A program made the translations under genes and the position numbers. Below the pieces are notes generated by a model that searched no databases, was not told the DNA's origin, and saw nothing but the letters and a program-made list of their open reading frames with translations. From JAWKWH01 sp965204295 (GTDB taxonomy: Bacteria; Pseudomonadota; Alphaproteobacteria; Rhizobiales; Rhizobiaceae): a stretch of DNA of 64,000 nucleotides. The stretch is taken from the NCBI GenBank assembly GCA_965204295.1, contig OZ241973.1, forward strand, positions 1,116,001 through 1,180,000, given 5' to 3'. This document shows positions 42,536-51,749 of this stretch, piece after piece (the stretch's first letter is position 1; every line of letters starts with the position of its first letter).

Positions 42536-43606
42536 TCAATCGCCCGATTGGCCCATTTTTTGAAGACGGGATCCGCCGGCTTCGTCAAAACCCTGCAGCG
42601 TGTTGACTGTATTAATTCCGACCTCCTCGACCGCATAACCGCCTTCCATCAGAAAAGCTGTCGGCAGACCGAGCGAGGCAATATCCTCACCCAGCGCGGT
42701 GAAATCGTCCGACTTGAGCTTGAAGAAGCTGATCGGGTCTTTTTCGAAAGTGTCGACACCCAGCGAGACGATCAGAAGGCCGGGGTCGAAACGGTTTATG
42801 TGATCGAAAGACGATCTAAGCGCCGAACTCCAAATTTCGAAGTTCGTTCCGGGCGCCATTGGATGGTTGAAATTGCAACCTTCTCCCGCGCTTTCCCCTC
42901 GCTCTTCGGCGAAACCCAGATAGTGCGGAAACGCGAAATCCGGATCGCCATGAAGCGAAACGAATAAAACGTCTTCACGCCGGTAGAAGATATTCTGCGT
43001 GCCGTTGCCGTGATGGAAGTCGACATCGAGAATGGCGACACGTTTGACGCCATTGTCGCGGGCGTGTTGCGCCGCTATGGCCGCATTGTTGAAGAAGCAA
43101 TAGCCGCCATACTGATCGATGGCGGCGTGATGACCGGGCGGACGGCACAGACCGAATGCCGAGCGCGCGCCGGACAGTACATTGTCGACCGCGGACAAAG
43201 CGACGTTCTTTGATGCGCACGCCGCTTCCCAGGTTCCTTTTGAGATCGATGTTTCGTTGGCGAGGCAATAGTAGCCAAGCCTGGCTTCGAAATGTTCGGG
43301 AATGATGTCCGACCGCATCGTTCGTGTCGGCCAGACATTGGGAATCGCCTCGCCATTGTAGCCAAGAGCGGACCACTCCTCCCAGGCCGATTGCATAAAC
43401 GAAACGAACTCTGCGTCGTGCACGGCAAGAACCGGATCGATACCGAAATCCTTCGGCGGGGCGATCTCTCCAAACCGGCGCTTTTCAAATTCACCTAGAA
43501 TGTAATCGATCCGCTCCGGACATTCGAAGGGGGCCCTGAGTTCACCGCCATACAGTTCGCTCTTTGAACGGCGTTTGCGGTGTTCTTCGGAATAGAAAAC
43601 CTTCAC
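42536..43606 (-). CDS. Histone-deacetylase-family amidohydrolase (acetylpolyamine amidohydrolase-like) 1
   Basis: This 356-residue class II HDAC-like protein shows the Zn-site signatures CRPPGHHAAIDQYGGYCFF, LDVDFHHGNGTQNIFY and the late tyrosine in LMEGGYAVEEVG. The N-terminus (MKVFYSEEHRKR, then GELRAPFECPER) and the GVDTFEKDP segment match acetylpolyamine amidohydrolases rather than acetoin-utilisation proteins. It overlaps livM by four bases (ATGA) and so belongs to the liv-type operon. Likely substrate: an acetylated polyamine or similar N-acyl amine. Confidence 0.9.
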   Translation of the reverse strand: MKVFYSEEHRKRRSKSELYGGELRAPFECPERIDYILGEFEKRRFGEIAPPKDFGIDPVLAVHDAEFVSFMQSAWEEWSALGYNGEAIPNVWPTRTMRSDIIPEHFEARLGYYCLANETSISKGTWEAACASKNVALSAVDNVLSGARSAFGLCRPPGHHAAIDQYGGYCFFNNAAIAAQHARDNGVKRVAILDVDFHHGNGTQNIFYRREDVLFVSLHGDPDFAFPHYLGFAEERGESAGEGCNFNHPMAPGTNFEIWSSALRSSFDHINRFDPGLLIVSLGVDTFEKDPISFFKLKSDDFTALGEDIASLGLPTAFLMEGGYAVEEVGINTVNTLQGFDEAGGSRLQKMGQSGD

Positions 43607-44640
43607 TTGGCTCCCCCTAACTCAAGCCTCTTGCCTTGTGGATCTTCACGCCTTCCCGCCACCGACGCGCCCAACCGGGTAAATCCGCCCGCAAGTCCCT
43701 TCGGCAAAAACAGGACAAACAGGATGAGTGACAGGCCGAGAATGATCGAGCGCGCATCGCCCAGTTCCTTCGAAAACTCGACGACAATCATCATCGCGGC
43801 CGCGCCTACCAGCGGTCCCCAGGTGGAACCGAGTCCACCGACGATCACCATGGACAGAACGAACATCAACGTGGAGAATTCGAACAGGCTCGGTCCGGCA
43901 AAGCGAAAGTGTCCCGCATAGACAGCCCCGGCAAGACCGGTAAAGAATGCCGAGAATCCGAATGCGATCAACTGAATCCGGCGTCGGTCGACCCCGCGGC
44001 TGCTTGCATATCCCGAATTGTCGCGAATTGCGCGAAACGCCAACCCCAGGCGACCGTGGATGACCAATACCATCGCGACCAGTGCGAATACAAAAACACT
44101 CCAGACGACATAATAATTGCCGAGTATCCAGCTTCCGCGCAGCAACGGTCTGAACCCGAAATCGTCAAAGCGCGAGAACCCCGTCGCGCCGCCGAACAGC
44201 TGCTGGCAATTGTTGCGGACGAGCGTGTAGCATTCCGTATCGGTGATGATCAGGATATGGATCATCTCGGCGATCGCATAGGTGAGCAGAGCCACATAGG
44301 CGCCGGTCAGCCGCAGGCAGGCCGTTCCAATGACGATCGCAAGCAGCGACGCCGCAAGTGAAGCCGCGGGTATCGCCGCCCAAATGGACATGCCGACAAA
44401 CTGCACGGCCATGGCGACACCATATGCGCCGCAGATGAAAAACAGGATCTGCGCCAGCGAAAATACACCGGCATGCCCCATAAGAAGGTTCCAATTGCAG
44501 GCGACGATGGCCCAGATGAAGAAAACGATGACCTCGCCAAGAAGATACCGCTCGGTCAGCAACAACGGCACAAGCGCGAACACGGCCCCAATTGCCGCGG
44601 CAATGGCCAAATGTTTGCGAAGCTCCGTGTTTCCGATCAC
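43603..44640 (-). CDS. Branched-chain-type ABC permease LivM
   Basis: This 345-residue multi-spanning protein has about nine to ten membrane segments and the LivM region (CLRLTGAYVALLTYAIAEMIH, then VHGRLGLAFRAIRDNSGYAS). It pairs with the adjacent LivH-type permease and overlaps it by four bases. The ligand is not predictable. The deacetylase context suggests an N-acyl amine rather than a branched-chain amino acid. Confidence 0.87.
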   Translation of the reverse strand: MIGNTELRKHLAIAAAIGAVFALVPLLLTERYLLGEVIVFFIWAIVACNWNLLMGHAGVFSLAQILFFICGAYGVAMAVQFVGMSIWAAIPAASLAASLLAIVIGTACLRLTGAYVALLTYAIAEMIHILIITDTECYTLVRNNCQQLFGGATGFSRFDDFGFRPLLRGSWILGNYYVVWSVFVFALVAMVLVIHGRLGLAFRAIRDNSGYASSRGVDRRRIQLIAFGFSAFFTGLAGAVYAGHFRFAGPSLFEFSTLMFVLSMVIVGGLGSTWGPLVGAAAMMIVVEFSKELGDARSIILGLSLILFVLFLPKGLAGGFTRLGASVAGRREDPQGKRLELGGAK

Positions 44641-45515
44641 AGGCGCACCACCGTTTCACGGCCAAACAGGCCTTGTGGACGCCAGATCAGCACCAGAATC
44701 ACCAGCATCAACATGACCGGAAATCCAAACCGTACACCGAGGTAATATTGTATGGCCGCCTCCAACAGCCCGAGCATGAAGGCGCTGATGCCGGCGCCCC
44801 AGACATTTCCCAGCCCCGCCACCACACAGATGACAAATGCTTTCAGAAGCGGATCTCCTCCCATTTGCGGCGACAGTGTGGAAAGCGAGGAAATCATCAA
44901 GCCCGCCGCTCCCGCCATGGCGCCGGCAAGAGCCATGACCTGCAGGTAGACGCGCGTCGTGCGCACCCCCATCAACGTGGCCGCCTCGCGGTTGATCGCC
45001 GTCGCCCTGATCGCCATTCCGAACCGGGTTTTCAGCAGAAGGGCGGCGACGGACAGAATGAGGACCATCGCGACCACAATAATGGAGATCGATTGCAGGG
45101 AAATGGTCACACCGGCCAACCGAATCGTCCCCTCCACCCTGACCGGTTGCGCGTACGGATAGCCTCCATATCCCTTCAACAACAAATCCTGCAGCAATAT
45201 GGCGAGTCCCGCTGTCGCCACCATTATATTCGTCTCAAATGACTCGCGCGACAGCATGAAGCGCACAATCGTCAAATGGGTGATCAACCCGATTGCCGCG
45301 CCGGCCGCCATGGCAAGCAGCAGACCCAGCATCAAGGGAACGCCAAGATACTGTCCGACAGTGAATGCAGCGTAGGCGCCGATCGTCATGAACAGGCCAT
45401 GCGCCATGTTGAACATGCCGAGCGTGCCGAATATCAACGCCAGACCGACAGACGCCAGAGCATACATGGCGCCCAGGGTCAGGCCGGTCACGATGATCTG
45501 GATGAGCACCTCCAT
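44637..45515 (-). CDS. Branched-chain-type ABC permease LivH
   Basis: This 292-residue permease shows the LivH N-terminus (MEVLIQIIVTGLTLGAMYAL) and RATAINREAATLMGVRTTRV, with about eight membrane segments. It overlaps livM by four bases and is followed upstream by the broken livF gene, one base away. Confidence 0.88.
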   Translation of the reverse strand: MEVLIQIIVTGLTLGAMYALASVGLALIFGTLGMFNMAHGLFMTIGAYAAFTVGQYLGVPLMLGLLLAMAAGAAIGLITHLTIVRFMLSRESFETNIMVATAGLAILLQDLLLKGYGGYPYAQPVRVEGTIRLAGVTISLQSISIIVVAMVLILSVAALLLKTRFGMAIRATAINREAATLMGVRTTRVYLQVMALAGAMAGAAGLMISSLSTLSPQMGGDPLLKAFVICVVAGLGNVWGAGISAFMLGLLEAAIQYYLGVRFGFPVMLMLVILVLIWRPQGLFGRETVVRL

Positions 45516-45516
45516 A

Positions 45517-46202
45517 TCAATGCCCTCCCAGATAGGTGGCGAAAACGTCTTGCGACGACGCCACGTCAGCCGATGTCCCGGACCACACCACCCTGCCGGC
45601 GTCCATCAGGCAGATTGTATCGGCGATTCCGATCAACCGGCTCGGGTTTTCTTCGACCACCAGGATTGCCCGTGAAGAAGCGATCAGCTTTCTGAGCGCC
45701 CCGTATATCTGTTCGATGACCAGCGGTGCCAACCCAAGAGAAGGCTCATCAAACATCAGAACTTTGCCGTCCGACATCAGGCCCCGCCCGACAAGCTGTT
45801 CGCTGACTGCTCGCGACGTTCGCCCAAACGCGGAAACAGGGAATACACCTCGTCGAGCGAACGCTTTACGGCATCCCGATCCGACCTCAGATAGGCTCCC
45901 ATTCTCAAATTCTCCTCGACGGACATTTCGCCGAATAGCCGATTGCCCTGAGGTACATGGACCAGGCCGATCTCAACACGTTCGCAGGCCGGCCTGGCCG
46001 TTATTTCCTGTCCCTCGAAATGAATATGGCCGGCCCGGACATTCACCAGTCCGGAAAGCGTCCGCAACAGGGTTGTCTTGCCATGGCCGTTGGGTCCGAT
46101 CAGACCCAGCATCCGGCCGTGTTCCACCGCCACGGATACGTCATGAAGAACCGGCCGGTTGAGATAACCCGAAACCAGTCCGCTCGCGCTCAGAGCCGTC
46201 AT
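45517..46202 (-). pseudogene. Split ABC ATPase LivF (apparent 28-base deletion)
   Basis: Two adjoining frames together make one LivF-type ATPase. The 141-residue N-terminal piece (45777-46202) has Walker A GPNGHGKTTLLR and ends in NSLSGGA with a TGA at the ABC signature. The 86-residue C-terminal piece (45517-45777) starts at an ATG overlapping that stop (TGATG) and has Walker B LMFDEPSLGLAP and VVEENPSRL. The signature normally continues ERQMxAIGRGLMS; about 28 bases are missing, exactly the distance expected for a deletion between two TCGGGCGGG repeats (one in SGG, the other in IGRG). Reinitiation could in theory produce both halves. An assembly error is also possible. Confidence 0.75.
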
Positions 46203-47008
46203 TGAATTTGTGCTCCGGTTGACGACTCTTTGGCGTCAAGCTTCGCCGAACCGAGATATACTTCGCGAACAGTCGGATCCTCGCCGAGTTCGGCCGGATG
46301 TCCGTCAAATATTATCCGGCCCTGATGCATGATCAGCGCTCGATCCGCCAGCGTCGTCAGGAAGCGCATTACGTGCTCAATGACGATAATTGTCAGTCCT
46401 TCCGCCTTAAGCGCCTGCATCAGTTCGATGAATTCATCGGTCTCCGATGGCGTGAGCCCGCCGACCGGTTCGTCAAGCAGCAGCAATTCGGGCTCACTGG
46501 CAAGTGCGGTCGCCACCATCAATTTCTTGCGCACCAATATCGGTACGTTTGCGACAAATTCACCGGCCGCATCTTCCAGACCGAAGCGTTGAATTGATTG
46601 CCAGGCTTTTTCGCGGTCCGCTCCGCTGGCCAGGAGCGTCCCGCTTGATGATTTCCAGCCGAAAACGATCGCGGTCAGCATGTTCTCAAATACGGACAAA
46701 ACGTCAAATCCGGAGTTGAACTGAAATGTCCTCGCCAGGCCAAGCTTGCAGATATGATGAGGCGGCAGGCCGGCAAGCGAACGGCCGCAAAATTCAATCG
46801 ATCCTGAAGTCAGTGTCCCAAGCCCCGATATCAGATCAAAAAAAGTCGTTTTGCCGACGCCGTTGGGCCCACCGATACCGACCGTCACGCGGCGTTCGAC
46901 GGTCAGGTCCACATTGTCGACAGCAACCAATGCCCCAAAAGACTTGGTAACGCCTCTGCAGCAAAGCAAAGGCGCCACCAAATGAGATTTGGGGGGCTCG
47001 GAATTCAA
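46199..47008 (-). CDS. Branched-chain-type ABC ATPase LivG with divergent signature motif
   Basis: This 269-residue ATPase has Walker A GGPNGVGKTTFFDLI, FQFNSGFDVLSVFENM (Q-loop region), Walker B LLLLDEPVGGLTPSE and H-loop VIEHVMRFL. The ABC signature position reads VPILVRKKLMVATALAS where LivG proteins have LSYGxQRRLEIARAL. The serine/glycine core is gone, which may impair ATP hydrolysis. With the broken livF downstream, the transporter may be inactive or decaying. It overlaps livF by four bases. Confidence 0.82.
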   Translation of the reverse strand: MNSEPPKSHLVAPLLCCRGVTKSFGALVAVDNVDLTVERRVTVGIGGPNGVGKTTFFDLISGLGTLTSGSIEFCGRSLAGLPPHHICKLGLARTFQFNSGFDVLSVFENMLTAIVFGWKSSSGTLLASGADREKAWQSIQRFGLEDAAGEFVANVPILVRKKLMVATALASEPELLLLDEPVGGLTPSETDEFIELMQALKAEGLTIIVIEHVMRFLTTLADRALIMHQGRIIFDGHPAELGEDPTVREVYLGSAKLDAKESSTGAQIQ

Positions 47009-47012
47009 GCTT

Positions 47013-48323
47013 TCATCCAGATTGGCCGCTTGAACGAAGCCACATCATAGGGCTGGGCGCAATCAGGACGCCATCGGCCTTGTGATCGCGGATCTGGCTG
47101 AAGATGTGTGGCATGCCGAGAGACGGATCGTTGGTCTGAGACGTATAGCAGAATGCAGACTGGCCGTCCGGATTGATGCGCATGGTTCCCATCGGTCCGC
47201 GGTAAATGAGATTGCGCAGACGGTCTGCAACCGCCCGGTTCCGGTCCTCCTCGTACGGTTTTCCCGGACCGCCAGCCAGCGCGGCGGCCACCGTATAGGC
47301 ATGCAGAGCCTGGTAGGTTTGACCGCCACCGTTGGGCGAGGAGTTGGCGCCGAACTTACCGATGTATTTGTCGGAGAAGGTCGTGCCGATTTCGTCCTGC
47401 AATGCGCCGATCACGGTCGCATAGATCACTCCCTCCGAGTTCTTGCCGGCGATATCACGGAACGCGGCAAGCGAAGCTCCGTACTGCATGTACACCAGGC
47501 TGTCAGTCGGATCTTCCATGAACTGGTTCATGAACTGAGCCTGATCCTGCGGATATAAATGCGTCACCGCAATAATCGCCGGAGGATCGGCGCGAAGTTT
47601 CGCCAGCGTCGGACCCCATTCGGAAATGGGTACTTTCACGCTTTCGAAGAGCGAAACCTCCAGACCGTACCTGGCCGCGTTGTCATTCATCGCGTTTGCA
47701 ATATTGCTCGAATAGGTGCCCGGGCCGGTCACGATGGCGAATTTGTCATTCGAGCGCTTGAATTCACCACGCTCTTCCAGAGCTTTCACGAAATCGAGAA
47801 AGCCTACGCCGTAAAAGATTTCCGGCGGATCATATTGGAATGTGCCCCAGAACCGGTCCGGATTGGAGCGGACAAGTTCGTCGTGAACCGCAACGGTGTT
47901 CGAGTGCATGACGACAATGCCTGCATCGGCGGCCACATCGTGCATGGCCGTGCCGGTTTCCAGATTGTAACCGGCGATCAGGGCGCTCGCACCATCGCGA
48001 TCGACAAGCCGCTGCGCCGCTTGAATGACGACGTCATCGCCCTTGCTTTCCGTATCGACAAATACGAGTTCGACCGGGCGGCCGAGAATACCGCCAACGG
48101 CGTTGATTTCTTCAGCGGCAAGCTCCAGCCCGCGCCGAAATTCAATACCGTCCGCCGCGACAATTCCGGTCAGCGGCGCCGGACAGCCGATAATGATCGG
48201 ATCGCTAGATTGCGCGCGGGCCGACCGGTTTAATCTGGCCAGCAGCGCAGCTGACCCGGCCGAAGCCCCGGCGATCTTCAAGAAATCGCGTCTTGACGAC
48301 GCGGTTGGATTTGATTTGGCCAT
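47013..48323 (-). CDS. Branched-chain-type substrate-binding protein with Tat signal
   Basis: This 436-residue periplasmic binding protein has a twin-arginine signal (SSRRDFLKIAGASAGSAALL, then ARAQ) and the type I fold start IIIGCPAPLTGIVAADGIEF. It resembles UrtA/FmdD/AmiC-like binding proteins for amides or amines rather than LivK. As the first gene of the operon it supplies ligand to the LivHMGF-type permease. Confidence 0.87.
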   Translation of the reverse strand: MAKSNPTASSRRDFLKIAGASAGSAALLARLNRSARAQSSDPIIIGCPAPLTGIVAADGIEFRRGLELAAEEINAVGGILGRPVELVFVDTESKGDDVVIQAAQRLVDRDGASALIAGYNLETGTAMHDVAADAGIVVMHSNTVAVHDELVRSNPDRFWGTFQYDPPEIFYGVGFLDFVKALEERGEFKRSNDKFAIVTGPGTYSSNIANAMNDNAARYGLEVSLFESVKVPISEWGPTLAKLRADPPAIIAVTHLYPQDQAQFMNQFMEDPTDSLVYMQYGASLAAFRDIAGKNSEGVIYATVIGALQDEIGTTFSDKYIGKFGANSSPNGGGQTYQALHAYTVAAALAGGPGKPYEEDRNRAVADRLRNLIYRGPMGTMRINPDGQSAFCYTSQTNDPSLGMPHIFSQIRDHKADGVLIAPSPMMWLRSSGQSG

Positions 48324-48393
48324 GTTTCATCCTCCCAAGACCAGTTCAGATATTCATGAGCGCCGACGGCGCCCTTGTACATGTCTCAGTTCC

Positions 48394-49518
48394 TTAGACC
48401 GCAAACGCCGCTGCCTTGGCATTGGCAATTGCCGCTGTCTGATGGCGCTGCAGCGCTTGGCCGCCATATCCGACGATGTGTTCGTCGAACGGATCGATCA
48501 CTCCCGTTTCCACGCCGCTCAGCGTTTCAAGAACCGCCAGCCCGCAGAACGGTACGTGCATTTGCGAATAACCGCCTTCGTGAGTCGCGAGGATTCGCCC
48601 TTCACAACACGCTTCGGCGAACTCCACGATTTTTTCGGTCATCCAGCGAAAATCGCCGGATGACAGCATCATTGTTCCAAGCGGGTCCATCGCGGATGCA
48701 TCATAGCCGCAGGGCAGGACGATCATGCCGGGCTGGAATTTTTCGAGGGCCGGCATCACGACTTCTTCGAATGCATGCCGATATGCGCCGGTTCCGGAGC
48801 CGGGCGGAAGCGGGATGTTGATGTTCGCGCTGGTGCCATCCCCTTCGCCTGTTTCATCCACAGTTCTGGAATCTGGCGGAAATAGATTGTCCTGATGCAG
48901 CGAAATCGTCAGTACGGACGGATCAGCATAGAATATCGACTGCGTTCCGTTCCCGTGGTGAACATCCCAATCGACCGCGGCAACCATGCCGATTCCCCTG
49001 CTTTGCGCGTGGCGAATGCCAATAGCGGCATTTGCCAGGAGACAAAATCCCATCGCCATCTCGCGTCCGGCATGATGCCCTGGCGGCCGGCATAAAACGT
49101 AGCCGTTGTCGGCGAAGTCATCGAGAACGGCGTCAACCGCGCAGATCACGGCGCCCGCGCCAAGTCTTGCTATCTCCAGGCCGGTGCGACCCGCCGGGGT
49201 CAGCGCGCCCGTTTCGCCGCCGCCGCTATAGCAAACCGACCTGAGGTGGTCGAGATGCGCCTGCGAATGCACGGCCAGAAGCTGCGCATCAGTCACTGCC
49301 GAAGCCTCGGCGGCCATCAGGCGACGTTTCAGTCCGCTGACCTCAACCAGATTTTTCAGACGCCTTTTGGTTTCCGCGTTTTCGAAATGCTCGCCAAGTT
49401 GAAGCGCCAAATCCGGCTCGAAAAATCCGGCCCAGTTCTGTGTATGGTGCCACAGGCATAGTTCGGGCGCGATCCACGCCGTGCGCCGCTTGGCCGCAAG
49501 TTTGTGAGTTTGATTCAC
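48394..49518 (-). CDS. Histone-deacetylase-family amidohydrolase 2
   Basis: This 374-residue class II HDAC-like protein has CRPPGHHAGREMAMGFCLL, AVDWDVHHGNGTQSIFY and ATHEGGYSQMHVPFCG. It differs from the deacetylase at 42536: the N-terminal region (AWIAPELCLWHHTQNWAGFF) is its own type. It lies 70 bases upstream of the binding-protein gene in the same direction. Two different deacetylases thus bracket one ABC transporter. The substrate is unknown; small N-acetylated amines are likely. Confidence 0.88.
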   Translation of the reverse strand: MNQTHKLAAKRRTAWIAPELCLWHHTQNWAGFFEPDLALQLGEHFENAETKRRLKNLVEVSGLKRRLMAAEASAVTDAQLLAVHSQAHLDHLRSVCYSGGGETGALTPAGRTGLEIARLGAGAVICAVDAVLDDFADNGYVLCRPPGHHAGREMAMGFCLLANAAIGIRHAQSRGIGMVAAVDWDVHHGNGTQSIFYADPSVLTISLHQDNLFPPDSRTVDETGEGDGTSANINIPLPPGSGTGAYRHAFEEVVMPALEKFQPGMIVLPCGYDASAMDPLGTMMLSSGDFRWMTEKIVEFAEACCEGRILATHEGGYSQMHVPFCGLAVLETLSGVETGVIDPFDEHIVGYGGQALQRHQTAAIANAKAAAFAV

Positions 49519-49797
49519 GGATTTTCTTGCCCTGTTCGCGAATGTAGATCAACCGGAAAATGCTGGGTGTCATGCCCGCTCTTGAAAAGGACGCGGGAGG
49601 AAAGAGCCCGGATGCCACACCTGATTGCCTCGGCAACGAGTTCTTCCATCTCCGCGAAGCAGCACGGAGAGAACAGGCGGGTGAACGGCCTAGCTCTCCG
49701 TCGGCCGGCGCATAATGCCTTTGGTCGATTGCGCCTAGCGGGCACAAGCGCTTAACATGCCCTCCAGTTCGACGTTTACGCAATATGGGAGTTTTAC
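49519..49797. other. Divergent intergenic region without a gene
   Basis: About 280 bases separate the second deacetylase gene from the SDR gene on the opposite strand. They presumably hold both promoters. I see no convincing small gene or hairpin. Confidence 0.5.
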
Positions 49798-50559
49798 ATG
49801 ATTATCGACGGTCAGGTCGCCATTGTAACGGGCGGCGGTTCGGGACTAGGGGCCGCGACGGCCCGCGCGCTTGCCGCAAGGGGAGCCTCCGTCGCCGTGC
49901 TTGATGTCGCCACGGCCAATGCCGCAAGAATCGCCGGCGAGATCGGCGCCCATGCCGTCCATTGCGATGTTTCCGATGCCGAAGCGGCCGAAATCGCGCT
50001 GAACGCGGTCGTCGACCGCCTCGGCGAACCGCGAATCCTGGTCAACTGCGCAGGCATCGGCCTTGCGATGAAGACCGTATCGAAGGACGGCGTTCATCCA
50101 CTGGACATGTTCGATAAAATCGTCCGGGTGAACCTGACCGGTTCGTTCAACATGATCAGGCTCGTCGCCAAAGTCACACAGAATCTCGACCCGCTCGAAG
50201 ACGACGAGCGCGGCGTCTTTGTCAACACCGCGTCCGTGGCGGCCTATGACGGCCAGATTGGCCAGGCCGCGTATTCGGCCTCCAAGGGCGGTATCGTCGG
50301 CATGACGCTGCCGGTCGCCCGTGACCTCGCCCGCTCCGGCATCCGGGTCGTTACGATCGCGCCGGGACTTTTCAAAACGCCCTTGCTGGCCGGCCTGCCC
50401 GAGAAAGCTCAAATCTCGCTTGGCCGGCAGGCGCCTTTCCCGCCGCGCCTCGGCGATCCTTCCGAATACGCCGCGCTCGCGGTGCATATCGCCGAAAACC
50501 GGATGCTCAATGGCGAGACCATCCGATTGGACGGCGCGATACGCATGGCGCCGAGATAG
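49798..50559 (+). CDS. Short-chain dehydrogenase, 3-hydroxyacyl-CoA dehydrogenase type 2-like
   Basis: This 253-residue classical SDR has the NAD motif TGGGSGLGAATARAL, NCAG (VNCAGIG), the catalytic YxxxK (YSASKGG) and a substrate serine in NTASVAAYDG. The C-terminal PFPPRLGDPSEYAALAVHI is typical of the human HSD17B10-like 3-hydroxyacyl-CoA dehydrogenases. It begins a three-gene operon with an acyl-CoA racemase-like protein and a HugZ-like protein, suggesting branched or unusual acyl-CoA oxidation. Confidence 0.88.
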   Translation: MIIDGQVAIVTGGGSGLGAATARALAARGASVAVLDVATANAARIAGEIGAHAVHCDVSDAEAAEIALNAVVDRLGEPRILVNCAGIGLAMKTVSKDGVHPLDMFDKIVRVNLTGSFNMIRLVAKVTQNLDPLEDDERGVFVNTASVAAYDGQIGQAAYSASKGGIVGMTLPVARDLARSGIRVVTIAPGLFKTPLLAGLPEKAQISLGRQAPFPPRLGDPSEYAALAVHIAENRMLNGETIRLDGAIRMAPR

Positions 50560-50573
50560 GTCTCCCCGAAACC

Positions 50574-51749
50574 ATGTCCGGCCCGGCAAATTCCAACGAA
50601 AGCGGCCCGCTCGCGGGCGTCCGTATCGTTGAAATGGCGGGCCTCGGCCCCGTGCCGCTCGCGGGATATTTGTTGTCCCGGCTTGGCGCGGAGATCATCC
50701 GGATTGAGCGCAACGGGTCGGATGCGCCGTTCTTGACGCTGCCCGACAAGGTCGATATCGACCGGCTTGGCCGCGCGGTTGTCGCGGTGGATCTGAAGTC
50801 GGACGACGGCAAGGGCTTCCTTCTCGATCTGTGCCGAAAGGCCGATGTGCTTTTGGAGGGATTCCGCCCCGGCGTCATGGAGCGGCTAGGCCTAGGACCC
50901 GATATGTGTCATGCTGTCAACCCCGGTTTGATCTACGGGCGTATGACGGGCTTTGGACAGAACGGACCGCTGGCGCAACGCGCCGGCCATGATTTGACCT
51001 ATCTCGCCATGACCGGCGTGCTCGGCGCGATCGGATCGGCAGGCGGCAAACCGGTTCCGCCGCTCAACCTGATCGCCGACTATGGCGGCGGAACCATGTT
51101 CCTGATCACGGGCGTGCTTTCGGCATTGATCGAACGGTCGCATTCGGGCCGTGGCCAGGTTGTCGATGCGGCCATGATTGACGGGGTCTCAAATCTCGCA
51201 TCGCTGTTTTTCGCCATGTGCGCGGCCGGCTTGTGGCGAAAGGGGCGCGGCTCCAACCTTCTCGATTCCGGTGCGCCATTCTATGACACCTATGAAACCG
51301 GAGACGGCGAATATGTGGCCGTCGCATGTCTGGAGCCGCGATTTTTCGCCGAATTCGCCAGGCTGCTTCCCTTGGAGCCGGCTCTCGCCGGTTCGCAATA
51401 CGATCGCGAGAAATGGCCTGATCTCAGGGCTGCGATAGCAAAGCGGCTGTTCGAAAAAACCAGGGACGAGTGGGCTTCGCTTTTCACCGAAACCGACGCT
51501 TGCGTCGCGCCGGTGCTCAATTTCGACGAAGCGCCGCGCCATCCGCACAATCAGGCGCGCTCGACATTTTCCGGCGGCGACGCGACGCGTCCTTCACCGG
51601 CGCCCCGCTTCTCTCGCACACCGTCCGGCGCGCAAGGCGAGGCCTCATTTGAACAGGCGAAAACCGCGTCGATTTTGGCGCATTATGGAATAACGCCCGC
51701 GACGGCCCGCGAACTGCTGGAAAAGGGCGCGATCGCATTTCGATCATGA
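50574..51749 (+). CDS. CaiB/BaiF-family alpha-methylacyl-CoA racemase
   Basis: This 391-residue type III CoA-transferase-like protein has the AMACR hallmarks MTGFGQNGPLAQRAGHDLTY and ADYGGGTMFLITGVLSALIE, including the catalytic His and Asp region. AMACR epimerises (R)- and (S)-2-methylacyl-CoA so that beta-oxidation can proceed. It lies 14 bases after the SDR gene and overlaps the next by four bases. Confidence 0.88.
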   Translation: MSGPANSNESGPLAGVRIVEMAGLGPVPLAGYLLSRLGAEIIRIERNGSDAPFLTLPDKVDIDRLGRAVVAVDLKSDDGKGFLLDLCRKADVLLEGFRPGVMERLGLGPDMCHAVNPGLIYGRMTGFGQNGPLAQRAGHDLTYLAMTGVLGAIGSAGGKPVPPLNLIADYGGGTMFLITGVLSALIERSHSGRGQVVDAAMIDGVSNLASLFFAMCAAGLWRKGRGSNLLDSGAPFYDTYETGDGEYVAVACLEPRFFAEFARLLPLEPALAGSQYDREKWPDLRAAIAKRLFEKTRDEWASLFTETDACVAPVLNFDEAPRHPHNQARSTFSGGDATRPSPAPRFSRTPSGAQGEASFEQAKTASILAHYGITPATARELLEKGAIAFRS

